This document shows, piece after piece, positions 1 through 11,645 of a stretch of DNA of 64,000 bases (its first letter is position 1; each line of letters opens with the position of its first letter). The notes below the pieces were generated by a model. That model was not told the origin of the DNA and did no database searches. It saw only the letters and a list, made by a program, of their open reading frames with translations. Source of the DNA: Melastoma dodecandrum (lineage: Eukaryota > Streptophyta > Magnoliopsida > Myrtales > Melastomataceae); the NCBI GenBank assembly GCA_029817715.1, contig JARUPY010000290.1, positions 2,914,001 to 2,978,000 on the forward strand, given 5' to 3'. Position numbers and translations under genes: made by a program.

Positions 1-113
1 CCCCCTCCTCTTCCTCTCTCTCGTTCTTCTTTCTTCTTCGGCACCCCAGATCATCCACCACAGAAGCTCGATCTCCGCCATGCTTACGGAGAAGAAGGCC
101 GTCAAGGTACCAG

Positions 114-282
114 GTTTGCCTCCACCACCCTTGACCGAACGACATTTGCCTCCACCGCCCTGGACCGAACGAGATTTGCCTCCACCGCCCTGGACCGAAC
201 GACGTTTGCCTCCACCGCCCTGGACCGAACGAGATTTGCCCCCACCGCCCTTGATCGAACGACATTTGCCCCACGCCCTTTG
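114..282 (+). repeat. 30-bp minisatellite, six units, open frame encoding decapeptides
   Basis: Six consecutive 30-bp units start near 114, 144, 174, 204, 234 and 264. Because the unit length is divisible by three, the plus frame that opens at the ATG at 80 stays open and reads as repeats of LPPPPWTERD with small changes (WTERR, LTERH, LIERH) before a stop at 281-283. The opposite strand is also open (VRSRAVEAN-type repeats), so an open frame alone is weak evidence for coding. The array lies about 300 bp upstream of the agenet-domain exon and may be 5' leader or an unrelated gene end. Confidence 0.75.
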
Positions 283-586
283 ACTGGAGTTGCAGCGGCA
301 TATGCCAGGCAGACCAAAGGATGGCCGCCTTACACCAGAGTTGCGGCGAGAATACGGAAGCGTTACTCAACTCGAGGTTCTCCCAGTAGAAATACTAATG
401 TTTTTTGTTACTATCTTTAGCTATTGGAAAAAGACGATATCAATTATCAATAAGATTATACAAAGAGAAAACGACGTCATTTCGCCTTTCCGAGATTCTC
501 TGGCCTTTTTAAACCGCCAGCCTTGTTTTGGGTTTCCCGACGGTGAATTTCCTGCCGCCCCGCCACCGCACGCCGTCGTACCCGCG

Positions 587-1721
587 ATGGCCCCGCCGGA
601 GCACGGCAAGTCCCCAAACCATCCCCACGCAGTGAATAAGCGCTACGTCCACCTCGTCAAGGGATCGAAGGTAGAGGCGACCAGCAAGGCCGAGGGTTTC
701 ATAGACTCTTGGTTCGCTGCCACGGTCATCAAGCCCCCGGAAATGCCCAACTCCAAGTTCCGGGCCAAGCGTATGGCCATCGTCGAGTACTCTGACCTCC
801 TCAACGAGGACTCCTCGCTTCTGCTGAGGGAGCCGGTTGAAGCAACGATGCTGAGGCCAGTCCCTCCTCGGGTGGAGGAGAACCGGGGGTTTGAGGTTGG
901 GGATGTGGTCGATGCGTTCCACTTGGATGGATGGTGGACGGGGAAGGAGCTAGTAAATCCAGGAAGATGGTCGTGCAACTGTTCCCATCAATGACGGCTG
1001 TAATAATCCAAAAGAACACGTGATACACAAGCCAGCTTCCACTACATCAGATGAGGACTCGACCCATTTTGCTGCAATGGCGAGCCCTCCTTTATCATCT
1101 AGCTGGCATCAATGGATCATGGATGCGAAACGTCCTGCCAAGAAACCGAAAAGAACGGCAGAAGAACCATTAGTTCATGCTAGAAGTAAAACAGCAGAAT
1201 TAAGCAGTCCCTTGAGAAAGGGAGACCATGTGAGTAACATCTACTTGAAGATAGAATGGATGTATTTTCTTTCAAACATCGAGATGTTGCGGGTTCTTCG
1301 AAATTGTTGATTGCTGCAGTTTCGTAGGAACTAACATTGATGCTTGTCTTTTACAGATAAGGTCTTCGATGCATCCTTTTCTTGGATCCCGATTCGATTT
1401 TTTATGTTTCTGTTTATTGTGTAGGGCAACGAGTCTGGTCATCCGATAACAAGTGCTTCTCCTGGAAAGCATGATTCGATCGTTCGAGCTAAGAGGACTG
1501 AAAGAAGAGCAGGGCGTAATAAGGGCGTCCTGGATGCTTTAACAGGTGGTACTTGTTTGTCATTTAGTTCTAATGGAATTGCTGTTGTCACCAGAACTGA
1601 TGGAAGGATGTGATTGTGGTTTCAGATGACGCGTCAAAAGACGATGATGTGCATAATGATTTATCCTTGGAACAACAATTACAAATGGTGGTTCTATCTG
1701 AATCGACTCTTTTGAAACGGG
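587..1721 (+). pseudogene. Agenet/DUF724-type gene, 5' part, interrupted and frameshifted
   Basis: The likely start is the ATG at 587 (MAPPEHGKSPNHPH). Residues after KRYVHLVKGSKVEATS read as a plant agenet (Tudor-like) domain: EGFIDSWFAATVIKPP, then AIVEYSDLL, LLREPVEATMLRPVPPR and VVDAFHLDGWWTG. In DUF724 proteins this module is tied to chromatin or RNA-related roles. After GWWTG the frame fails (stop at 992-994), while a neighbouring frame continues as KPASTTSDEDSTHFAAMASPP up to a GT donor at 1230, which points to an indel. Further exon-like blocks are 1425-1545 (RAKRTERRAGRNKGVLDALTG) and 1626-1721, both with AG and GT borders. The gene resumes at 15514 beyond a 12.8 kb retrotransposon. 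The family call rests on motif memory; loss of function is inferred. Confidence 0.7.
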
Positions 1722-2393
1722 GTATATACATTATCATTCTCTTGTTTGCCTGTGAGAGGTCCTCTCATCTGTAGATCCTCACCATTCCTATGCCGTGACA
1801 ATCCACTCTTATTGGAGGAGCCTTCCTCCTTCAGTGAATATGAGTCATCAACATGCTGTGTTAGCCTTTTTCTTTTCATTTGATTTGTAAGCCACGTCAG
1901 AGCTTTCAAAAGCTATACATGGTAATACCTGCATTAGCATGGTTTTCTTCAGCAGCCCCTTTCTGTCGCTTTAGCTTCGTTGCAAGTAATAATTTGTTCA
2001 TAAAGTAACTAAATGTCTCCAGTGTCCGGTCCAGCGATTCTAATTCTTAGTGTTGTAACTGGGAATACAATATTAATTTGATAATTGAAGGTGCCTGTAC
2101 AATAATTCAGTGCCTTAGAGTTTCCTTGTTGATAATTGACCATTTATGCCTGTAATTTTGGGAATACAATATTAATTTGAGCCTTAGTTTCATCGTATCG
2201 GCATTTGCACTCTATTGAAGGTGCTTTTCCCAACGAAATCAATCAGGCGTTCTCTTATCGATATCATTTAGCCTTAGTTTCTTAGAGAAATTCGAATCTT
2301 CTCACATATTCTTCCGAATTTTACGTCTCCGCAGGATTAATTTTGAAAACCAGTAGGCATATGCAAGAGCAAACTCTGAGAAATATTTCCCAT
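1722..2393 (+). other. Intron sequence of the DUF724-type gene left of the retrotransposon
   Basis: AT-rich sequence with no extended coding frame. A GGAATACAATATTAATTTGA motif occurs twice, near 2064 and 2160. It ends at the retrotransposon target duplication CCCAT (2389-2393). It is presumably intronic, because coding blocks of the same gene lie on both sides of the insertion. Confidence 0.55.
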
Positions 2394-5300
2394 TGTACGC
2401 GCGCCCTCCGGCCTAGCACGCGCGCTGCGGCTCCGGCGACACGAGGATCCGGGCCCGCTCCCCGAGGCCCAATCCGGTCGGCGTCGCGACTCGAGCGCCG
2501 GACGCTGCGGAAGGGCATCGGGTTGAATCCTCCCTTGGTTCCCGAGCGGATCTGCGGGGCGTTTCGCCGACCGTCTCCAGTCCTTGAAGGCGACGGGCGA
2601 AAGGCTGCGTTAAGACCTCGCTTGAGAAATTCCGGGAGGAACCAAGAAGCGGCTCGTGTTGCCGTCACCCATCCAAAATGGTTCCGTTTGTAAAATGTGT
2701 TGTTGCTTAACCTAGGTAAGCTATTACGGAGTCGCCATCGACTTTTTATTTTAAAAACTGTTAAGTCGGAAAAACAGCTGGTTCGGGGATTTCTACTTAC
2801 TTGTCTTTACACTCTAAACATGCGAAGAGGTGGCGTTTGCTTCAAAAGAGTTTGACTTTTGATTAACGGGCGTTAGACCCGATCCGGGCATGACTCCGGA
2901 CTCATGTCACTGTTTTACGGGCGTTGGACCCGATTCGAGCCTTTTGGGCTCGAACTCATGTGTATTTAGCAAATAGCATGCGACGATAAACCTACGGGCC
3001 TAAAGCATGCGAACAACCACAACCAATTATCGAGATCAAAGAGAGCGGGAAAGGGCGGTGATCGTGAGCCTATGCACTTGGGCTCACGACCCGTTACATG
3101 TGGAAATAAAGAAAAGACGAGAAGCCCGCACTTCCCTCATGTACCTGAGATAACGGTTGATGCCGCTTCTCTCTAAACCAACGGTTTTTTAGGCCGCGGT
3201 AGATCCAACCCGCGCGGTTTGTTACACGCGCCTTCAAGCTTTCTATCTTTGAAATATCGCTTTGTCGAAATTCCATGAAGCTCGGTTGATTTTTTTCATG
3301 CAAAATTAAAACACCACATAGAAGACGATATAAGAAAATTCCAAAATATATATAGAATATCTGGAATTAACTGGTGAGTAAGAATGATTACTCACCGGGC
3401 GTTGTGTGGCCCGTTGATGTTGATCCTTCGTGATGTCGAAAGATGACGTCTGGGGCGTTGTAAGGCCTGTTGATGTGGATCTTCCGTGATGTCGGAAGAT
3501 GGATGTCTGGAGCGTTTGTGTGGCCCGTTGATATCAATCCTCCGATATGTCAGAAGATGTATCCTTGATTGTCGAATCGCTTTGAAGAGGTGGAGCCGAT
3601 TTTTTTCCGATGCTTCGAGAAAATCCACGTTTCTCGTCATATTTTCATGCAAACAAACGACAACAAAATAAGAGGGGTAGTCAAACTCGTAACGTGAATT
3701 CAACTAAAAGAACGTAAGGCATGCCTTACCGCGAACGTAAATAGTTCTGTTCTAATTCTCTCAAATACATGTCGAAATATTATGTCATCGTAAAAAAAGT
3801 ATACTAATAAGCAATCATCTATTAAAAGAAATAACGATTATAAACAATTAAAAGACATTTTAAAGCTTCGAGATAAAAAGATTAACATACAACTAATATT
3901 CGAATGGCAAATAATCCCAATGACAATAAATTGAAACGCAGTCACAGGATCACGAAATAAGTGGGAGCAACTGGCCGTAGTAATGCAATAACATTATTGT
4001 TACTATCATTATTACTATTATTATTGAGGCCATGTTAAAGTGGGAATCAGATTAACGAAGGAAACTTTATCATTACCTTTATGTGGGGATGGGACCCTCC
4101 TTTCTCCCTTTTGACAAAATGGAAGACACGCTGATTTCAAAATGCCTTTACCTCACACACGCCTTCCCCGATCTCCAACTTTCTTTTGGGTTTGTGGCAC
4201 CCCGACGTCGACCTCGAAAGGGGGCTTGGTGGGATCATCCTTTGCCCGTGGAGATCGAGGCTTCTCTCCAGAAAGAGGTGAGGCCACATAGGCCCGAATC
4301 GGCGAGTGAAGAAGGGAGGAACCACCTTGGGGTGCTTGTTGGGGTTGGACAACAAAACGGGGACTCTAGATGCCGTCGCGGTGAGTCAACCACTGGAGTT
4401 GCTGAGGCCGAATCCGTGTTGTTGATAGGGGGACCAGATTTGGGCGTGGGAGGAGCTGTTCGGGGCGGATCCGGATCCAAGGTGGTCAAGAGCGTCAAGC
4501 GGAGGTCGGGGGTCCGAGATGGTGGCCGCTGGAGACGTCGGGTGGGAGCTGTTTAAGTCTGCCACCATGAAGCTCGGGGACGTCGGGGAGAGGTTGCTGG
4601 ACGTAGGTGAACCCGAGGTGGCTGGATGCGTCACAATGGGACTGTCACCGGAAATGAGGAGGGCTGAAGAAGGCCGGCTTGATGGAGCACCGAGGGGGGT
4701 GGCTGGCCATCGTTATTGCCATCGCTCCTGGGGAGACCGCCGGGAAGGAAGGGAGGAGAGCCGTCGCTGGGCCTTGGCTGCCGCTGATTCTGAAGACGAC
4801 GGTGAGGACGGGTTGCCGCTGTGCTGGGTCCGGGAGCCCGCCATCGCGAGACGCCAGGAAGATAGGGGTTGACGTAGGTTCGCTAGAGAAAGTGGGGGCT
4901 CCGTCGTGGGCTGGATGTCGCCGGGGATGAAGCAGGAAGGCTGTGCCGGAGAAAAAGTGGGTCATCGCTGCTGGTTCTAGGCGCCGAGGAGAGGTGGATG
5001 CCGAGGCTAATCCTAGAGCGCCGGGGAGGACGTGGCTGATGGAGAACGCCGCTGCAAGGCTGTTGGTTGAGAGTAGCTGTCGCTGTTGGCTCTGCAGGCG
5101 CCGGGAGTGGTGGAGTTGCCACCATTGGTCATGGGTCTGACCTGGGGACGGGGAGATTGGGTCGTCGTGGAACGTTGATGCAACCAGGTGGGGCTTCCGT
5201 CGCGGCTGGAGCTGAAACGGCTAGATGAGTTACTGTGGGGCTGTCATCGGTCGAGGAGGACTGGAGTGGGGAGCCGCCTTGGGGCTGTGACGTGGTGTCC

Positions 5301-5980
5301 AGGTGTGGGTGGCTTCGCCGGGTCTGGGCTCAGACGAACAGGATGCTGGACTGGGGACTTGGTGGCGCCGGGAAGGGAGATTCTTCGCTGCCAGCTTCAG
5401 GGAGGCCGGGAGAGTGAGTTTGGTCGCCGATATTGAAGTCGTCGGGGGAACGAAGTTGGCCGTGTCTGTCATCCTGGGTGGTGTTGACGATTTTTTATTT
5501 TTTTTGGCAGCTTTGCTGCCAAAGGTTGAGATCCCCCTGTATTTTTCAGGAGAAGAGGTCTTAATAAAGACAGGAGACTAGCTTTGGCTCCGCCCCCGTC
5601 TGTCTTCTTGGAGGTTCCCCATCGGAAGAAGCATGAGGGTTCTTATTTTCTTTTTTTTTTTGTTAGTCCCGAGAAGATTATGTTTGTCAGAGTTGCCAGC
5701 AGTTCTTTTCATGGGTTTCTTTTTTAGGGAGGGTAGGCACGATCATTTTTCTTGCTGCAGTGAGGAAACGATTCGGCTGAGAATCAGGCGTTCTACTTGC
5801 TTTCGGCGCCTTCGCTATTGATGTTGGTCCTAAAAGGCTTTTGAGCGATCGACAGGTACTGGGGTGGAGCAACAGTACTCCCAAATGATAACTTCGAAAA
5901 AAGTAAAACTTTGATGATGCGCCCCCCTCCCTTTTTTTTTGGGGGGATGTTGTTCGATCTCCGCAATTTGAGGATTAACA
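2394..5980 (-). repeat. 3' LTR of the retrotransposon (minus orientation)
   Basis: A 3587-bp copy of the LTR, with the same TG start and CA end on the plus strand and the target duplication directly at its outer edge (2389-2393). The central part, roughly 4083-5400, looks almost base-for-base identical to 13339-14660. Open frames here (for example 4083-4556 plus, 4645-4965 minus) are repeated in the other LTR and are not treated as genes. Confidence 0.93.
4083..5475. other. GC-rich block inside the LTR (second copy 13339-14731)
   Basis: About 1.4 kb with strikingly high G+C compared with the AT-rich LTR sequence before it (about 3720-4080). Several overlapping open frames run on both strands, with Pro/Ser/Thr-rich readings on the minus strand and Gly/Arg-rich readings on the plus strand. 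No frame is open throughout and no known domain is seen. It could be a captured and decayed host fragment or simply a GC-rich LTR regulatory region. Confidence 0.5.
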
Positions 5981-5995
5981 GTTTGCCCCTCCTTG
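5981..5995 (-). other. Polypurine tract next to the 3' LTR
   Basis: On the minus strand the bases directly before the 3' LTR read AAGGAGGGGCAAAC followed by TGTTAATCC, a purine-rich run touching the LTR start, where plus-strand DNA synthesis is primed. It agrees with the primer binding site on orientation. Confidence 0.75.
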
Positions 5996-7989
5996 TGAGA
6001 GAATATGAAAAGATTTTCTCGCAAGGAAATTATTGATTCCCAAATTGCGAATTCAGGGTGTTCTTAATGGACTTGTACTTTGTGATCTCATCAAGAAAAT
6101 ATTAGTAATAAATGTATTCCCGTGATGTACGGAAATAATCAAACATGTATGATTATGACATTCATGCATGTCATATTTTAGTTTGGTGGAGCTTATTAAG
6201 ATTGCTTCTAAGCGAGATCAAAGAAGGGCTTTTAACTTCTCTCATGTCTTACTCTCAATTCTGAAAGCCATCTCAGTTGGATTTTAGAATTTCCTTGACT
6301 TGGATGCTCATGTACCAGTCGAAAGAGTCTTTATCTAGGTTGAAATGTAGTTTTGGCGTAAGGCCTTTGGATGGAGAATCTGAATTTGTCATTTTGAAGG
6401 AACGAGTCTAAGGACCTCATTGGAAGCTATTGTACCACAGAGGTTCCACCGTCCAAGCGAATTCTCCATCTACCAAACAGCAGGCCCGTTGAGACGCGCC
6501 GTTGGGGATTGATGGTCGATCCACCGTCCAAGCGAATTCTCCATCTTTGGAAATCTGTTTTGGGGAGTGTCTTGTCCCTGTTTTGTCTGGGAGATAGCAC
6601 CTTTGCTTTTGCGGCCTTTCATGTCGGCCCTGGTGCTTTAATTTGCTCTTTTATTTTCTTTTTGCGCTTTGCTTTTGACGACCTTGGTCTTTGCGCTGAT
6701 TTTGCTCTTTCTTTGCTTTCATGCAGGGATTTGTCCCATTTTATTTCTTTTTCTTTGCTTTGTTGGAGACGCCTTGGACTCTTTGAAGATTTATATTTCT
6801 TGATGGTATATGAGGATTTGCCCCATTTTCATCCCCATTCATCTTTTTAGAGCTGCTTTGGGCTCTTTGACGATTTGTACGTCTTGCAGAATCGGTGGAT
6901 GTTTTTGTCCCTGGGTACAAGTCAACTGGCAAGCACGTCTGTTGATGGTACCTCTTCGCTTGAACCTTGAGGAAGTGTCGCCTCTGTGGTCCGTTGCTTC
7001 CGGTTTCTAGCTACAAGTTCTCCTTTAACCTCAATGTGAGGCGGTCCTTAGACTCAATGGGAGTAACGTATATAGAAACTTCGACTTTGGCTCGGAAGGG
7101 GTTAGCAATGGTCAATGTTTTGTGTTTTGGATAGAGAAGGAATGCTCGATTTCATCCCGGTTTAGAGCATCTTTTGTCAAAGGATTCGTTATCCGCCTGA
7201 ATGCTTAGGTATGAATCCTTACTGTGTTTGCGCTCATCTTTCTCGGTAAGTGTTTAGGGATAGGCTTGCCTTCTCCACTCTCGCTCAGAAGCATTTTTAT
7301 TGAAGATAATTTTAAATTATATGCAAATGAGCACACGAATGTTTAGGAAATGACTAGGTTTAGATACTCAAACCTCCGTAGTGCTCTTGTGCAAACTTTG
7401 AGGGGGGAAAGTGTTTGCACTTTCATGCCCCAGTCATGTTATTTGATATTAGAATCAAACGGCTTCCACCCGACCACCCTCGCCGTTGCCTAGGAGTTTG
7501 TACCGTACCGTGTGGATGTCCATGTGCCTACACAGTTGACAACGGACAGAGACGAAGTTAGCTCATGTACTTCGACTCTCGCTTAGGGGAGATAACAATG
7601 AAATGAAGTAGCCGCTGGGGAGATGAGATAGATATGTCTGTCTCAATGATAGTTCTGGAAGAATATGCTTGTATGTTCGATTCTTGTTGAGGAATGCGAT
7701 GCATGTAATCAACTCTAGCTTAAACGAAGGCAGGACTCTAGCTAGGAAACGGAGATACGAATCCATCTGGGGAAATATAAGAAATTTTGTTAGAGAGCAG
7801 TGTAGATGATACTCCCTTTCGGTATGATCATCTTTGGTGATGACAAAGGCACTTTCGAAGCTTTGGTTCGAAATTTTCCACCCAACCGCCCGCGCCTTTG
7901 TCCATAATATAGGATGTTCATGCACCTATGTTAGGCAAAGGACAGACAACAAGTGAGCTCATGTAACTTGTTTTCTTTCAAAGTAAGAA

Positions 7990-8560
7990 TGAAATTTGTT
8001 CATGTCATTTCATTTGTATGAAAGGCGAAGTAGAGTTTTGATACTTCCCTTTTCCATGATTTCATCGTTGCATCTTCGTCCGGTGGAATCGAAGGTTCGA
8101 CGAAATTGCTACAAGCTTGATGTCTGTTGTGTAAGGATGCTCATGTACCTATCAAACAGATGGCTAGAAACAAGGAAGTTCTGGTAACTTGTTTCGGTTA
8201 GAGTAAGAATGAAGTTTGCTCGTGTAACTTCATTTATATGAAAGGTGAAGTAGAGTTTTGATACTTCCCTTTTTTGTGTGATTTCATCAATGCATCTTCG
8301 TCCGATGGAATCGAAGGTTTGACGAAATTGCTACAAGCTTGATGTCTGTTGTGTAAGGATGCTCATGTACCTATCAAACAGATGGCTAGAAACAAGGAAG
8401 TTCTGGTAACTTGTTTCTGTTAGAGTAAGAATGAAGTTTGCTCGTGTAACTTCATTTATATGAAAGGCGAAGTAGAGTTTTGCTACTTCCCTTTTTGTGT
8501 GATTTCATCAATACATCTTCGTCCGATGGAATCGAAGGTCTGACGAAATTGCTACAAGAT
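7990..8560. repeat. Tandem repeat of about 220 bp in the retrotransposon interior
   Basis: The phrase GAAGTAGAGTTTTG recurs at about 8028, 8248 and 8470, spacings of 220 and 222 bp, and the sequence between copies is largely conserved (TCTTCGTCCG, ATCGAAGGT, CTACAAG). A looser higher-order pattern spans 7440-9780: a block similar to TTTGGCTCGAAAC followed by CCACCCTACCGCCCTCGCC occurs near 7450, 7860, 8570, 9310 and 9640. The interior thus appears to be built from diverged repeats rather than genes. Confidence 0.8.
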
Positions 8561-9779
8561 TTTGGCTTGAAGCTTTGCCACCCTGCCACCCTCGCCTTTG
8601 TCATAGGAGTTTTGCACCATACGTGTGAGGAGCTCTTGTACCTGCCCACGAGACAAAGGACGTAAGCGAAATGAACTCATGTAGTTTCATTTAGCTTGAT
8701 GAAGAGAGTAATATTTGTATGATTCTCCCTTTTCATGTGTATTGTCAGTGTTCTTTGCCCCAGTTGACTCCCTGGGGATATAAAGAAGTTTGCTGACGAA
8801 GATTGTTCTGAAGCGTTGGTTTGAAACTTCATCGTTTGTCTTTGTTGTCTGCTTAAGACGCTCATGTATTTTCATGTAATTTGTTGTCTTGTTGTCTTGT
8901 TGATCATGAGTGTTGTTTCGAAGCTTTGATTCGAAAGTTGTCTTGATTGGCATGATAGGATGTTGTTGTATCTTCTCGTCTGCCTAGGTTGTTTATGTGC
9001 CTATGAGACAAGCCGAAGGGCAAAACAAGTAAGTTCGTGTAACCTGTTTTGTAAAGAAAGCATTTGTTAAGGAACATATACTCCCTTTCATGTTATTTGC
9101 CATTTTGTCAACTGAGAGTTATCCAAGATTGCTCAATCTTGTCCTAGGATTGCTTGGAGATATGCCCTAGAGTCGCTTGGAGATATGTCCATGATCACTC
9201 GGAGATTTGCCCCAGGATCGGTCGAGGATTTGCCTCAAGATCGCTCGGAGATTTGTCATAGGATTGTTCTCGTGTTGTCGTCATCATTGTTTTACCAACG
9301 AAGGCTGTTTCGAAACTTTGGCTCGAAACGTTTCCACCCTACCGCCCTCGCCTTCGTCGTCTGTCTAGGATGTTCATGTACCTGTAAGACAAGCCGAAGG
9401 GCAAAACAAGTAAGCTCATGTAACCTGTTCTGCAGAGAAAGTATTAGTTGAGGAACGATTACTCCCTTTCATGTAAATCGTCGTTTTGGAAAAGAAGACT
9501 TCTCAAGGATTGCTTGTAGTTTTGCCCCAATATTGATTGTCTGCTTAGGGTGCTCCTGTACTCTCATGTTGTTTTGTTGTTTTGTTGACAACGAAGGATA
9601 TTTCGAATCTTTGGCTCAAAATTGTTTCAAGGATTTGGCTCGAAACTTTACCACCCTACCACCCACGCCTTCGTCAACATGCGATAAGGGCTAAAATAAG
9701 TAGCTCATATAACTTATTTTCACAAATAGGGAAGTATTAATCAAAGAACGAATACTCCCTTTCATGTGATTGTAACGTC

Positions 9780-11620
9780 GAAGAACGCCTACATCGATTG
9801 CTTATGACAGTTCTCTCCGTTAAGATGATTGATCTTCGGTTGAATGTCGTGAATGCGCAAAGTTGATAGAGCCATGTGGTGGGCTTGGGTGGGGATTAGC
9901 CACTCATGTAGTGGGCCGAGGTGCTTGTTTCTCGTTAATGAGTGATGCGGTGACTGACCTTCTCCTCTTTTCTTTGGTGAGAGTCAGTGGTTGACTACCG
10001 TCGAGATGACCGCTTGGGTGCCATAGGGAATTCAAAGGGAATTGCCCCAGTCGAAGTATGCGTCGTCGTTCGGTAGACATCTTGTACCTGCGAGGTAAAA
10101 TGGATGCCTCGGTGTTAGCAGTTTAAATATCGGTAAGTTCATCATGTATGTTTTGAATTGTTAGAAGGCGAATAGAGCGAATGGGAGTTTCTAATGCCAG
10201 TTGCACTATGTGTTCGCCGTCGCTTGAAGAATCTGGTCCGTGTTCATGTTTTTGTTGTTGGGATCCTGTGGATCCGGCATTCATCAAGTTCTTGTTGTCG
10301 GAGAAACGATGAGGTTGAATGAAGTGTTCGTATTTGGGGGTTGATTGCTCGCAGCTGTCCTGATCTCGCGATGCCGTTGTGAATGATGGGGTTTGCCCCT
10401 TGTGCTGGATTGTGTTGTTGAGTTGTAAGCTGGGGAATTGCCCGTGTTTGGAATGATGTTTCTGTTGGTGCCGAAGTTGTGGCGATTGATGATTAGGGGC
10501 ATGATGTTCCCAACGTGTCTGATCTGAGCATGTCTGTGGATATGGGCTTATCATTAGCTCTGATGTTGACTGCGATTGGCTTTTGAGCTGTAACCTCCTT
10601 GGGATTTTCATGTTGTTGTATGTTCGACTTTGAACTTTGGTAGCCGTTGGGTGATCTTTGGTGTACGTGCTTGGCTTTTTACTTTGGTAGTCGTTCATAT
10701 CACTTTGGGTTCCTGTCGTTTGACGCACAGCTTTGGACCTTGGTAGCCGTAATGGAAACTCTGGTCTTCATATTGTTAGATGTTCGACTTTGGGCCGGCC
10801 TTGGTAGTCGTCGATAAATCCTTGGCATTCTTGTGCTTGTAGATTTGTAATGTCATGCTTTGTCCCTACTCCCGTTCGAGGAGCCATGTTGGAGAATTAA
10901 TCCTCGAAATGAAAATAGAGAGAATGTTTGGTGCAACAGTGTAATCGATGCATGATAAGTTCATGATGTTGAATCACACTCGTATATGCATAAGAATATG
11001 CATTACGTAATTGCAATTGTAAATGAGACGTAGTTATGCAATAAAGCAGAACTGTGAATGACATGACAATGTGACAACTGCAATCAAACAGATACTCATG
11101 TGGTTATGCGAATGTATGAATGCAGTAAGCAGTAAAATAGGTAAGGATAGGAGAAATGAAGGTTGTTGAAGCCCATTGTAATAAACTCCACCAAGCTGCA
11201 AAACGAGCAGTGTTAATTTTACAGTTATCACATAAAAAACATACCTAAACCTGTCCCTGCATGAGTAGCAGTCACTTAGTAACAAGCAAATGCACGTGCG
11301 GCATCTGGCACCTGGAGTGGGCAACCAATTCTAGACTCGGATGAAGGTTTCTAAGACCTCCCTCGGACCAAGGGAGGCGGGTCCCGGTCCATAGCCTACA
11401 AGCCGCAGGAAGCAGCGAGGCCGTGCCTTTCGGTGACCCCCTAAAAATCCTAGTCCCGGGTATAGGGACTTACCTAAGTATGCCTAAGAAAGCGGTAAAC
11501 AGACACAGACATGAGCGTAGACAAAAGGCACCGAGCCAAACAAGTACATGCGCAAACAAGAACTCTGCTCCGCATGTGAATGAGTGTAAAGACGTTTCGA
11601 TAAAAATCCACATGCAGAGC
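9780..11620. other. 5' untranslated-type interior of the retrotransposon
   Basis: Besides the Gln-rich ORF this part is non-coding. It holds TTGGTAGCCGT/TTGGTAGTCGT motifs repeated near 10637, 10684, 10740 and 10800, AT-rich sequence at 10900-11330, then a GC-rich stretch (11330-11480) leading to the primer binding site. Confidence 0.5.
10123..10728 (-). CDS. Gln/Ser/His-rich 201-codon ORF in the retrotransposon interior
   Basis: The only sizeable open frame in the element's sense direction, about 0.9 kb downstream of the primer binding site. It is low complexity, rich in Gln, Ser, His, Thr and Asn (for example SKSQSQSTSEL-like and RHQQKHHSKHG stretches), with no zinc knuckle, protease or polymerase motif and no signal peptide. 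It could be a remnant or an accessory ORF like the extra ORF1 of Ogre elements, or a chance frame. No start context, homology or transcript evidence supports it beyond length and position. Confidence 0.25.
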   Translation of the reverse strand: MRQTTGTQSDMNDYQSKKPSTYTKDHPTATKVQSRTYNNMKIPRRLQLKSQSQSTSELMISPYPQTCSDQTRWEHHAPNHQSPQLRHQQKHHSKHGQFPSLQLNNTIQHKGQTPSFTTASRDQDSCEQSTPKYEHFIQPHRFSDNKNLMNAGSTGSQQQKHEHGPDSSSDGEHIVQLALETPIRSIRLLTIQNIHDELTDI

Positions 11621-11638
11621 TCCCCAGCGGAGTCGCCA
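11621..11638 (-). other. Primer binding site (tRNA-Arg-type)
   Basis: On the minus strand this reads TGGCGACTCCGCTGGGGA, seven bases inside the 5' LTR edge at 11646. It begins with TGG, as needed to pair with a tRNA CCA end. TGGCGACTC is the tRNA-Arg type I recall for Ogre/Tat Ty3-gypsy elements; the tRNA match was not computed. It fixes the element's orientation. Confidence 0.75.
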
Positions 11639-11645
11639 TCCGGGA

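Noticed and set aside
110..280. CRISPR-like array
   Set aside because: The units are contiguous 30-bp direct repeats without spacers, in a eukaryotic context.
290..994. 234-codon ORF as one protein starting at 290
   Set aside because: The first hundred residues run through AT-rich, intron-like sequence with no domain. The agenet gene more likely starts at the ATG at 587.
4083..4556. 157-codon ORF, repeated at 13339-13812
   Set aside because: It lies within the LTR GC-rich block in both copies, overlaps several other open frames on both strands, and has no recognised domain. Treated as a composition effect.
11034..11324. 96-codon minus ORF between the Gln-rich ORF and the primer site
   Set aside because: Hydrophobic, Leu/Ser-rich reading of AT-rich untranslated-type sequence with no family resemblance.
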